NCBI GenBank assembly: GCA_031289815.1
Contig: JAITOS010000096.1
Coordinates: 1 to 8,570 of the forward strand
Length of the DNA stretch: 8,570 nt
Reading direction: 5' to 3'
From: Peptococcaceae bacterium
Lineage (GTDB): Bacteria; Bacillota; Desulfitobacteriia; Desulfitobacteriales; Desulfitobacteriaceae
The first letter of the stretch is position 1; every line of letters starts with the position of its first letter. Under the pieces are notes generated by a model. It ran no database searches. It saw only the letters and a list, made by a program, of their open reading frames with translations, and was not told where the DNA came from. Positions 1-5,623 of this stretch are shown piece after piece. Both the position numbers and the translations under genes were made by a program.

Positions 1-159
1 CTCTCAGCCAGAGAAGGCTTACCCGTCTGCCCTTCGCGGCTCCTCAGCAACCGAAAGCAAACCCGTCCGCCCTTCGCGGCCTTTCAGCAAACCAAGGCGC
101 ATCCACCCGCCCGTCGCGACCTCTCAGCCAGAGAAGGCTCACCCGCATTCCCTTCGCGG
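1..159. repeat. Tandem array of a 40-bp repeat, at least four copies
   Basis: Four units end at 39, 79, 119 and 159, an exact 40-bp period. Each begins with a CTCAGC-like block, continues with an AAGGC or AAAGC block, and ends in a CCCTTCGCGG-type tail. Units 1 and 4 are nearly identical, and units 2 and 3 are diverged. In unit 2 the tail can fold as CCGC-CCTTC-GCGG, a short hairpin. Forty is not a multiple of three and no convincing protein reads through, so the array looks noncoding. The window starts inside it, so it may extend to the left. Related units reappear at about 918-997. The unit is not recognised as a named repeat family. Confidence 0.8.
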
Positions 160-168
160 ATTTCAGAG

Positions 169-217
169 ATAAAGGAAACAACACAGCGCCGCGAAAAGCG
201 CAGGGTGTTTCCTTTAT
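169..217 (-). terminator. Hairpin at the 3' end of the toxin gene, probable terminator or mRNA 3' end
   Basis: A perfect 12-bp inverted repeat (169-180 with 206-217, ATAAAGGAAACA against TGTTTCCTTTAT) has a further inner GCGC/GCGC pairing (186-189 with 198-201). The toxin stop codon (214-216) lies inside the right arm. No run of T follows on the minus strand, so this is not a textbook intrinsic terminator. It could instead stabilise the mRNA 3' end. It also marks the boundary between the toxin operon and the repeat array. Confidence 0.5.
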
Positions 218-480
218 TTGTCGCCGTAATGCCCGCGGCATTGTAAAAATTTAATTGTATCGCTATCGTGCAGACAGTAAACTAAACGGTTCGTGTCATC
301 TATACGCCGCGACCACCACCCGGATAAATCGCCTTGCAACGCTTCCGGTTTCCCTATGCCGTTATACCCGTTGCGCTCAATATCTTTTATGAGCTGGTTT
401 ATCCGTTGCAGCGTTTTTTTGTCTTGTCTCTGCCAGTATAAATAATTTTCCCAGGCTCTATCCGTCCATAGCTTTATCAT
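214..480 (-). CDS. YoeB/Txe-family toxin, ribosome-dependent mRNA endonuclease
   Basis: This 88-residue protein matches the YoeB family over its whole length (E. coli YoeB has 84 residues). Recognisable blocks are the N-terminal KLWTDRAWENYLYW, then GKPEALQGDLSGWWSRRI at about 43-60, NRLVY at 64-68, and a CRGHY end. The family's catalytic residues all appear to be present: Glu46, Arg65, and His84-Tyr85 near the C-terminus, followed by three extra residues. YoeB toxins bind the ribosomal A site and cut mRNA, arresting translation, and are neutralised by the antitoxin made just upstream. The ATG lies 3 bp after the antitoxin stop. Its ribosome binding site (CGAGGAA) sits in the last antitoxin codons, implying coupled translation with the antitoxin made first. 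The gene looks intact. Confidence 0.9.
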   Translation of the reverse strand: MIKLWTDRAWENYLYWQRQDKKTLQRINQLIKDIERNGYNGIGKPEALQGDLSGWWSRRIDDTNRLVYCLHDSDTIKFLQCRGHYGDK

Positions 481-483
481 GGG

Positions 484-741
484 CTATTCCTCGATAAGCT
501 CATGGGCGGTCAGCCTGCCCTCATTTGCTTCTTTCAGGGACTGACGCAGGACGTTCATATTCGAGTCACTGTAAAACGGGTCTGTATAGATTTCAAAGGG
601 GATTTTGCCTTGCCTCAGAGTTTGGCGCACGAACATATTAAACGCGGCTGACAAGTTCAGACCCATTTCATTAAATGCCGTGTCGGCCCGTTCTTTTAGC
701 TCTTTATCCATACGGATCCTTATCGTTGTAGTTTCAGCCAT
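484..741 (-). CDS. RelB/DinJ-family antitoxin, partner of the YoeB-type toxin
   Basis: The protein is 85 residues from the ATG at 739-741. The N-terminal half (TTTIRIRMDKELKERAD, then GLNLSAAFNMFVRQTLRQG, PFEI) is the ribbon-helix-helix DNA-binding and dimer domain of RelB/DinJ antitoxins. The C-terminal tail (FYSDSNMNVLRQSLKEANEG) is the type that wraps around RelE/YoeB toxins. A GTG three codons earlier is possible, but it falls inside the GGGGGTG ribosome binding site, so the ATG is preferred. Family knowledge predicts autoregulation of the operon by the antitoxin and the toxin complex. I see no clear promoter upstream on the minus strand, only weak AT-rich candidates around 755-790. E. 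coli YoeB uses a YefM/Phd-type partner instead, so the pairing is a mix of families. Such pairs occur in Bacillota. Confidence 0.88.
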   Translation of the reverse strand: MAETTTIRIRMDKELKERADTAFNEMGLNLSAAFNMFVRQTLRQGKIPFEIYTDPFYSDSNMNVLRQSLKEANEGRLTAHELIEE

Positions 742-808
742 ATAAAACACCCCCTTTTCCTATATGCAGACTCGCCCATTTTCGTACAGTAAAACGCTAT
801 GCGCCCGA

Positions 809-840
809 TACGATGACCATCCATTCGCAACCTCATCGTA
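809..840. promoter_or_regulatory. 8-bp perfect inverted repeat upstream of the antitoxin operon
   Basis: TACGATGA (809-816) is matched by TCATCGTA (833-840) with a 16-bp spacer. It lies 68-99 bp upstream of the antitoxin start, further than usual for an autoregulatory operator. It could be an operator half-site pair, or an end of an inserted segment. Function is unproven. Confidence 0.3.
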
Positions 841-917
841 CCATAAGTGAGCAGCTTTCTCAAGCTCGCGATTTACATCTCCAGAGCCGTCCGTGTGGCT
901 GTTCATCCGGGCTTTCG

Positions 918-997
918 CCTTTCACGCTCACGCCTGCGACGCGAACCCGCCCTTCGCGGACCCCAGACAAACGAAAGCGAACTGCCGCCCTTCATCG
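918..997. repeat. Two diverged units of the 40-bp repeat family
   Basis: The first unit (about 918-959) ends in ACCCGCCCTTCGCGG, matching the tail of the array at 1-159, with a perfect CCGC-CCTTC-GCGG dyad at 947-959. The second (about 960-997) reads CCCCAGACAAACGAAAGC and then GCCGCCCTTCATCG, closely following the unit at 40-79. The toxin-antitoxin operon is therefore bracketed by members of the same repeat family. Confidence 0.6.
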
Positions 998-1090
998 TTC
1001 CCGTCGCTAAATCCGCGAAAGACAGGGCGTTTAGAGGCACAACACGAATATGGTTTGACGGCGTGGTGTGGGCGGTCTTGAAATCAAGGC

Positions 1091-1405
1091 GTGACCATCA
1101 AGCATTCCGTGGCTTCACTCCTGTCGTTGATGGGATTGGATGAATTTCCGGAAGATTCTCCGGCGGCGGATTATGTGAGTGAACTTGAAAGCGAACTTAG
1201 CGACGCATATGATGCAACCACTGCTTATATCTACCTGAAACGTAACGGCATTGCGAGCGTGAAAGGTGATGGCACGAACATCATAAGCATTTGGCTTGAA
1301 TGTATCGACGGCGGTTACGATAGTTATCAAACAGGCTGTTCGGCAGGGCGGCCTGCCTTTTCCCGTGCCCTTGGAGCAGGGCAAGCGCTTGAAGGCGAGC
1401 GCTGA
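1091..1405 (+). pseudogene. Unrecognised open frame, probable gene relic
   Basis: The frame opens with GTG and has no good ribosome binding site. Its first 65 residues are protein-like: acidic, with an amphipathic stretch (YVSELESELSDAYDATTAYI) and then YLKRNGIASVKGDG. I do not recognise the family. The last 40 residues come from reading the wrong frame of an antitoxin relic at 1287-1466, so this cannot be an intact gene with a natural C-terminus. It is most likely a fragment whose end was lost when the two sequences were joined. It may also be chance coding. Confidence 0.3.
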
Positions 1406-1466
1406 CAGCCTTTCATCAAAGACGAAAAAGACGAAAAAGGCGAAAAACGTGACAACTCCGGAATGA
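1287..1466 (+). pseudogene. Truncated RelB/DinJ-family antitoxin remnant
   Basis: This frame runs from just after a TAA (1284-1286) to TGA (1464-1466). It begins AFGLNVSTAVTIVIKQAVRQ and continues GGLPFPVPLEQGKRLKASADS, which is the conserved ribbon-helix-helix core and the GGLPF block of RelB/DinJ antitoxins. The N-terminal strand and first helix (about 25-30 residues) are missing. There is no start codon with a ribosome binding site in frame, and no toxin gene follows. The tail ends in a lysine-rich repeat (TKKTKKAKN). It is on the opposite strand to the intact antitoxin at 484-741 and differs from it in sequence, so it is a separate family member and not a local duplication. Confidence 0.65.
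1421..1447 (+). repeat. Three tandem 9-nt repeats
   Basis: GACGAAAAA occurs twice in a row and is followed by GGCGAAAAA. In the antitoxin-relic frame these encode the Thr/Ala-Lys-Lys steps of its tail. Such short repeats change copy number by slippage. Confidence 0.6.
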
Positions 1467-1530
1467 AATTTCGCATTCAGGGGATGTTAAGCTCAGCCGG
1501 ATAAAAATTTAGCTGGAGAGGTGAGTTCGC

Positions 1531-1638
1531 ATGTCTTTCTATAAACAGGAAATTTCTTGCTTGCTGGAACAATTAAAGGAAGAAGATCAAAAAAAGGTGC
1601 TGGAATTCATTCACTTACTGGGCGAGGCCAAATCCTGA
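1531..1638 (+). CDS. 35-residue small helical protein, unknown function
   Basis: ATG at 1531 is preceded by GAGAGGTGAG at a suitable distance (about 8 nt), one of the better ribosome binding sites in this zone. The product is 35 residues and is predicted to be nearly all helix. Two amphipathic segments (SCLLEQLKEE and DQKKVLEFIHLLGEA) are joined by a short polar turn. There is no signal peptide or membrane segment. The pattern resembles small two-helix proteins common in accessory regions of Bacillota, but I cannot assign a function. It follows the antitoxin relic and is closed by the terminator at 1673-1712. Confidence 0.5.
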   Translation: MSFYKQEISCLLEQLKEEDQKKVLEFIHLLGEAKS

Positions 1639-1672
1639 ACGCTGAACGCTAAAACTTGAATCCAGAATAAAA

Positions 1673-1712
1673 GAATCCCGGCGTCCACAACGAAAGGCCG
1701 CCGGGGTTTTTT
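1673..1712. terminator. Bidirectional intrinsic terminator
   Basis: The stem CCCGGCG (1677-1683) pairs with CGCCGGG (1699-1705) around a 15-nt loop, extended by AT/GT pairs, and is followed by TTTTTT (1707-1712). It ends transcription from the small gene on the plus strand. Read from the other side, the stem is followed by a T-rich stretch (ATTCTTTTATT), so it can also serve the convergent diguanylate cyclase gene that stops at 1739. Confidence 0.85.
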
Positions 1713-1738
1713 AAAATGCCGTTTCGCGCCGCTTCAAC

Positions 1739-2851
1739 TCACCATACGAATCTGTTTTTGCCGCCGACTTTCGCTTGATAGAGATTTTCATCTGCGGCTT
1801 TGATCAACGGTTCCGCCGTCTCCTGGCGGAATTGCCGCAGCCCGCCGCTGACCGTAATATGAATATTTTGCGGAAAGGCGGTGGTCTGAATCCGCTGAAG
1901 TAATCTTTCCGAGCAAAGAATCGCGTTTTTTAAATCCGTGTCCGGCATGATCAGGATAAATTCTTCCCCGCCGTACCGCCCGATAATATCCGTGTTCCGA
2001 CAGACGTCCCGCAGGATTTGCGCGACGGCAACGATGATCTTGTCGCCGGTCAGATGACCATAGCGGTCATTGACGTCTTTAAAATCATCAATATCGATCA
2101 TGGCGATGGTCAGAGGGTATTGAATCCGTTGCGCCCGATTGATTTCCTCTTTCAACCGGAAAAATGCGTGATCGTGGTTATACAGCATGGTCATCGTATC
2201 GCGGATGGACAATTCTTGCAACCGGGCCACGGTTTCCTCGGCTTCTTTTTTTTCGATAAAGGCGTCGATTCTCATCCGGAAGATAAAGGCGTTCAAAATC
2301 CAGGCGGCCAGGTTCAGCGCCAACACGCTGTATGGCAGAATGCCAACGCTCAGCGGCTGCTTCTGCTGGAGGGACAGGAACAGGAAAAAGATCAAAAAGA
2401 CAAGCGCATAAAGGGTGAAGCTCGCCGCCGGCGAAATATAGATAAAAGCGGCGGCGGCAAAGAGGATCATGCTGTAGATATCGCCGGTCAGGAAGTCAGG
2501 CTGAAAAAAGATCCTTACAACGCCGGCAAGCAGCAATAAAAAGAACAGATAGAGCCATGAAGCGCGCCTTTGGCGGAACACAGATACATTCTGCGCGACG
2601 CCGGTTTTTCTGTAAGAAAAATACATAGAAAGCAATAACATGAGGTTAAAAAGGATAAAAGACGCCAGAATGAACCTGCCGTCGGCGGCTAAAACCTTGT
2701 TCCGGCCCCACAGGAGTATATTTTCAGTGAAGAGCGTGAAGCAGGAGATCAGGATGAACCGGAACAGGTTTTCTTTGTGGATTTCACGAAAAAACGCGTC
2801 CTGATATTTCACAGGGATGTTTCCGGAACCTGTAAGGAATGGGATTTTCAT
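1739..2851 (-). CDS. Membrane-anchored diguanylate cyclase (GGDEF domain)
   Basis: From ATG at 2849-2851 the protein has 370 residues. Six hydrophobic helices lie at about 28-48, 59-80, 98-116, 125-141, 143-161 and 170-191. A charged coiled-coil-like linker (about 195-216) leads to a C-terminal GGDEF domain (about 216-370). The domain has the metal-binding MIDIDDFKDVND segment, the active-site loop GGEEF (294-298), and the RNTD inhibitory site exactly five residues before it. It should therefore make c-di-GMP from two GTP and be inhibited by its product. The usual DxLTGLxNR block is degenerate here (DTMTMLYNHDHAF). The membrane half matches no named sensor I recognise. An upstream TTG at 2953 would add 34 residues but has a poor ribosome binding site and lies beyond a possible promoter (TATACT, 2870-2875). 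The chosen ATG has GGTGG nine bases before it. Confidence 0.88.
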   Translation of the reverse strand: MKIPFLTGSGNIPVKYQDAFFREIHKENLFRFILISCFTLFTENILLWGRNKVLAADGRFILASFILFNLMLLLSMYFSYRKTGVAQNVSVFRQRRASWLYLFFLLLLAGVVRIFFQPDFLTGDIYSMILFAAAAFIYISPAASFTLYALVFLIFFLFLSLQQKQPLSVGILPYSVLALNLAAWILNAFIFRMRIDAFIEKKEAEETVARLQELSIRDTMTMLYNHDHAFFRLKEEINRAQRIQYPLTIAMIDIDDFKDVNDRYGHLTGDKIIVAVAQILRDVCRNTDIIGRYGGEEFILIMPDTDLKNAILCSERLLQRIQTTAFPQNIHITVSGGLRQFRQETAEPLIKAADENLYQAKVGGKNRFVW

Positions 2852-2898
2852 TGCGATAGACCACCGTTCAGTATAGATGTTTGGGGGATTCTTTGTTT

Positions 2899-2910
2899 GA
2901 CTGCGCAGTC
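2899..2910. promoter_or_regulatory. 12-bp perfect palindrome in the divergent promoter region
   Basis: GACTGCGCAGTC is fully self-complementary. It lies about 45-55 bp upstream of the expected start of the plus-strand operon and just upstream of the weak minus-strand promoter candidate of the cyclase gene. A dimeric regulator could bind here and act on both genes. No known operator consensus is recognised. Confidence 0.4.
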
Positions 2911-2938
2911 GAAGGAGCTGCAAATCCTTGAAAACCTG

Positions 2939-2947
2939 TGATATAAT
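2939..2947 (+). promoter_or_regulatory. Extended -10 promoter of the radical SAM-rng operon
   Basis: TGATATAAT is a perfect extended -10 element for the housekeeping sigma factor. The best -35 at a 17-bp spacing is the weak TGCAAA (2919-2924), which the TG motif would compensate. Transcription should start near 2954, giving a leader of about 36 nt with the ribosome binding site AGGAGAGGGAG (2968-2978). Confidence 0.75.
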
Positions 2948-2989
2948 ATTCAATTACCATCAGATACAGGAGAGGGAGTTTTCGAGCAT

Positions 2990-4858
2990 ATGAAGAACGC
3001 AACCAATGCGGCGCGGGAAGATATCAGACCCAGGGTGGAACGCTTTTTGGCCGGGGTGCAGAAGCCGAGCCGCTATATCGGCAATGAATGGAACGTGACG
3101 CGTAAGGATTGGGATCAGACCAAGGTCAAAATGGCGCTCGCGTTTCCGGATATCTATGAGGTGGGGATGTCTCATTTAGGTATGAGGATCCTCTATCACC
3201 GGGTGAATCATCATCCGGAGTATCTGTGTGAACGTGTTTTCGCCCCGTGGACGGATATGGAGCAGAAGCTGCGGGAAGAGGAGATTCCGCTCTATTCTTT
3301 GGAATCCTTCCAACCGCTGCGTAACTTTGACGTCGTCGGCTTTTCGCTCCAGTATGAGATGAGCTTTAGCAACATCCTCAATATGCTGGATTTGGCCGGG
3401 ATCCCGCTCTACGCGGCGGAGCGTGGGCCGGAGGATCCCTGGGTCATTGCCGGCGGGCCTTGCGCTTATAATCCGGAGCCTTTGGCCCCTTTTATTGATT
3501 TCTTTCTTTTAGGGGAAAGTGAAGAGCAATTGCTGGCGGTTCTGGATCTGATCGCGGAACAAAAGAGACAGCCGCTGCCCAGGAGAGAATTTTTGCGGCG
3601 CGCCGCGCAAGTTCAGGGCGTTTACGCGCCGGAGCTCTATCAGGTTGCGTATCAGGCGGACGGGCGTATTGAGAAGATCGAGAGAGCGGACGAAGAAGTA
3701 CCGGACAGAATCGAGAAGGCGATGATCAAAGATCTGGATGAGGTTCTTTTTCCCACGCAACCTATTATGCCCTATTTGGAGATCATTCATGACCGGATGA
3801 CTTTGGAAGTGATGCGGGGCTGCTCTCGCGGCTGCCGTTTTTGTCAGGCGGGGATGGTGTACCGCCCGGTGCGCGAGCGTTCGCCGGAAACGCTCTGGCG
3901 GCAGATGGACGCGCTCGTTTGCGCTACCGGCTATCAGGAGGTTTCTCTGACCTCGCTGTCAACGGGGGATTATTCTTGCGTCCAGCCGGTCATCCGGGGC
4001 ATCCTGGATAAATATAAGGATGAGAGGATCAATGTTTCGCTGCCCTCCCTGCGTCTGGATTCTTTTGGGGTGCAGCTGGCGCAAGAAGTGCAGAAGGTGA
4101 GAAAATCAGGGATGACGTTTGCGCCGGAAGCCGGGAGCCAGCGTCTGCGTAATGTGATTAACAAGGGCGTCACCGAGGAAAATCTGGTGGAGGCGGCGAC
4201 GGCGGCTTTTAAAGCGGGCTGGTCGCACCTCAAGCTCTATTTCATGATCGGTTTGCCGACGGAAACCAGAGAGGATTTGGACGGGATTGCGGCGTTGGTC
4301 AGGAAGGTCGTGGATATCGGGGTGAAATCCGGCCGCCGGAATGTCGCGATCACCGTATCGACGAGCTCTTTCGTACCGAAGAGCCATACGCCGTTCCAAT
4401 GGGAACCGCAGGACAGCATGGCTTCGCTGGAGGAAAAACAGAAATATTTAAAAGAACGCTTGCGCGACCGCCGCGTTAAATACAATTATCATGACGTCCA
4501 GACCAGTTTTTTAGAAGCGGTGTTAGCGAAAGGGGACCGGCGTTTGGCGAAGGTGCTGCTCCTGGCTTGGCAAAAGGGCTGCCGCTTTGACAGCTGGTCG
4601 GAGCATTTCCGCTATGAGCTGTGGTTGCAAGCCTTTCAGGAAGCGGGGGTGGATCCTCATTTTTACGCCAATCGACCCTTGGCTGGCGACGACGTCTTAC
4701 CGTGGGATCATTTGAGCTGCGGGGTCGATAAAGAATTTCTGATCGGGGAGCGTGACCGGGCCATGCAGGAAGTGACGACGCCGGACTGCCGTTTTGGCGA
4801 GTGTTCCGGTTGTGGCGTTTGCGGCGGCTTGGGCGTCGATATCGACTTGAAGGGGTGA
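2990..4858 (+). CDS. TIGR03960-type radical SAM protein with B12-binding-like N-terminal domain
   Basis: The protein is 622 residues. The N-terminal part (about 45-190) resembles a cobalamin-binding-like Rossmann domain, with FDVVGFSLQYEMSFSNIL and AGGPCAYNPEPLAPFIDFFLLGE. The radical SAM core follows with CSRGCRFC (Cys278, Cys282, Cys285), which binds the [4Fe-4S] cluster that cleaves S-adenosylmethionine. The core ends near 470 with FVPKSHTPFQW. The extreme C-terminus has four more cysteines (600, 605, 608, 611; CxxxxCxxCxxC) that could hold a second metal or Fe-S centre. The substrate of this family is not established. The DUF2344 partner follows 6 bp downstream, then rng, an arrangement conserved in many bacteria that suggests an RNA-related role by association. 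No clear DxHxxG cobalamin-ligand motif is seen. The start is supported by the promoter and a strong ribosome binding site. Confidence 0.9.
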   Translation: MKNATNAAREDIRPRVERFLAGVQKPSRYIGNEWNVTRKDWDQTKVKMALAFPDIYEVGMSHLGMRILYHRVNHHPEYLCERVFAPWTDMEQKLREEEIPLYSLESFQPLRNFDVVGFSLQYEMSFSNILNMLDLAGIPLYAAERGPEDPWVIAGGPCAYNPEPLAPFIDFFLLGESEEQLLAVLDLIAEQKRQPLPRREFLRRAAQVQGVYAPELYQVAYQADGRIEKIERADEEVPDRIEKAMIKDLDEVLFPTQPIMPYLEIIHDRMTLEVMRGCSRGCRFCQAGMVYRPVRERSPETLWRQMDALVCATGYQEVSLTSLSTGDYSCVQPVIRGILDKYKDERINVSLPSLRLDSFGVQLAQEVQKVRKSGMTFAPEAGSQRLRNVINKGVTEENLVEAATAAFKAGWSHLKLYFMIGLPTETREDLDGIAALVRKVVDIGVKSGRRNVAITVSTSSFVPKSHTPFQWEPQDSMASLEEKQKYLKERLRDRRVKYNYHDVQTSFLEAVLAKGDRRLAKVLLLAWQKGCRFDSWSEHFRYELWLQAFQEAGVDPHFYANRPLAGDDVLPWDHLSCGVDKEFLIGERDRAMQEVTTPDCRFGECSGCGVCGGLGVDIDLKG

Positions 4859-4864
4859 GTTTGT

Positions 4865-5623
4865 ATGCGATTGAGAATGGCTTTTGGGAAGAAGGATGAC
4901 GCTAAATATATCGCCCATTTAGACCTGACCAGGGTTTTTGAACGAGCGCTGCGGCGGGCGGGCATTCCGATGGCCTATTCGGAAGGCTTTAACCCTCATC
5001 CCAAGATTTCTTTTGGCTCTGCGCTGGCGGTGGGCGTGGAAGGAGAGCGGGAATATGTCGATCTGGAATTGAAAAAGGAAGACGATGAGGACGCCGCTGC
5101 GGTGATGAGCGCTTTGCAGGGACAGTTTCCGCCGGGAATTACTCTGTTGGAAGGCCGAGTTATGAGACCGGAAGTAAAGCCGCTCATGGCCGTCCTGAAT
5201 CTGGCGGTGTATCAGGTGCGGCTGCCGCTGGCGGCGCCTCTGCCGGAAGAGAGCTTGCGGGAAGCGATCCTTTCCTGGCTGAGCAGGACGCAGGTCAATT
5301 ATTTGTGTTTTAGTAAAAAAGGGCGGCAGGAAAAAGATATCCGCCCCTGGGTAGAAAAGATGACGGGATCGGTTCAAGACGGCTGGGTGGCCTTGGATTT
5401 GGAAATCACCATCGGCAATCAGGGAAGCGTAAGGCCGGAGGAAGTCGCGGCCAGTCTGGGCGCTATGGAGAATCTGCCGTTGACGCTGGGAGAAATGCGC
5501 ATTCGGCGAACGGGGCTGTATATCTGTCACAATGGGCGGCGGCGAACCCCTTTGGAGAACAGCGACGGCGCTCAGGCAGGAGGTTCTGCGGCGGTAGAGG
5601 AGGGGAAGGAGCGGGAGGCTTGA
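4865..5623 (+). CDS. DUF2344 / TIGR03936 radical SAM-linked protein
   Basis: The protein is 252 residues. The signature of the family is at the N-terminus: MRLRMAFGKKDDAKYIAHLD, then YSEGFNPHPKISFG (38-51) and VGVEGEREYVDLEL. The family is found next to, or fused to, TIGR03960 radical SAM proteins, and is presumed to be their partner. It has no cysteine motif of its own and no known catalytic activity. The last 25 residues are low-complexity and charged (GGSAAVEEGKEREA). The start ATG is 6 bp after the upstream stop, with the ribosome binding site AAGGGGTGAG overlapping that stop. Its own stop overlaps the rng start (TTGA). Both arrangements point to coupled translation. Confidence 0.9.
   Translation: MRLRMAFGKKDDAKYIAHLDLTRVFERALRRAGIPMAYSEGFNPHPKISFGSALAVGVEGEREYVDLELKKEDDEDAAAVMSALQGQFPPGITLLEGRVMRPEVKPLMAVLNLAVYQVRLPLAAPLPEESLREAILSWLSRTQVNYLCFSKKGRQEKDIRPWVEKMTGSVQDGWVALDLEITIGNQGSVRPEEVAASLGAMENLPLTLGEMRIRRTGLYICHNGRRRTPLENSDGAQAGGSAAVEEGKEREA

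Larger units (their letters stand above)
742..1090. other. Gene-free stretch with an inverted repeat and repeat relics
   Basis: No frame on either strand gives a protein with a ribosome binding site and believable composition. The short open frames overlap one another and read through the GC-rich repeat units. The stretch holds the antitoxin leader, an inverted repeat at 809-840 and two diverged 40-bp-type repeat units at about 918-997. From about 1000 to 1090 I see nothing recognisable. Confidence 0.6.

Noticed and set aside
1..159. CRISPR array
   Set aside because: The 40-bp units are tandem and similar along their whole length, with no constant repeat alternating with unique spacers and no cas genes in view.
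847..1143. Plus-strand coding frame of 98 codons
   Set aside because: It reads through the GC-rich repeat units, overlaps other equally long frames, lacks a ribosome binding site and has arginine/proline-rich composition typical of chance frames.
1342..1361. GGCAGG-GCGG-CCTGCC hairpin followed by TTTT as an intrinsic terminator
   Set aside because: It falls on the conserved RQGGLPF codons of the antitoxin relic, so the base pattern is explained by coding sequence. The stem is also only 6 bp.
2018..2539. 173-codon plus-strand gene
   Set aside because: It is antisense to the diguanylate cyclase, whose membrane helices and GGEEF motif clearly define the coding strand.
2852..2953. TTG start adding 34 residues to the diguanylate cyclase
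   Set aside because: The ribosome binding site is poor, the start lies against the opposing promoter, and the ATG at 2851 has a better site and a possible promoter between the two.
4919..5530. 203-codon minus-strand gene
   Set aside because: It is a shadow of the DUF2344 gene, with a composition dominated by Arg, Gln and His and no ribosome binding site.
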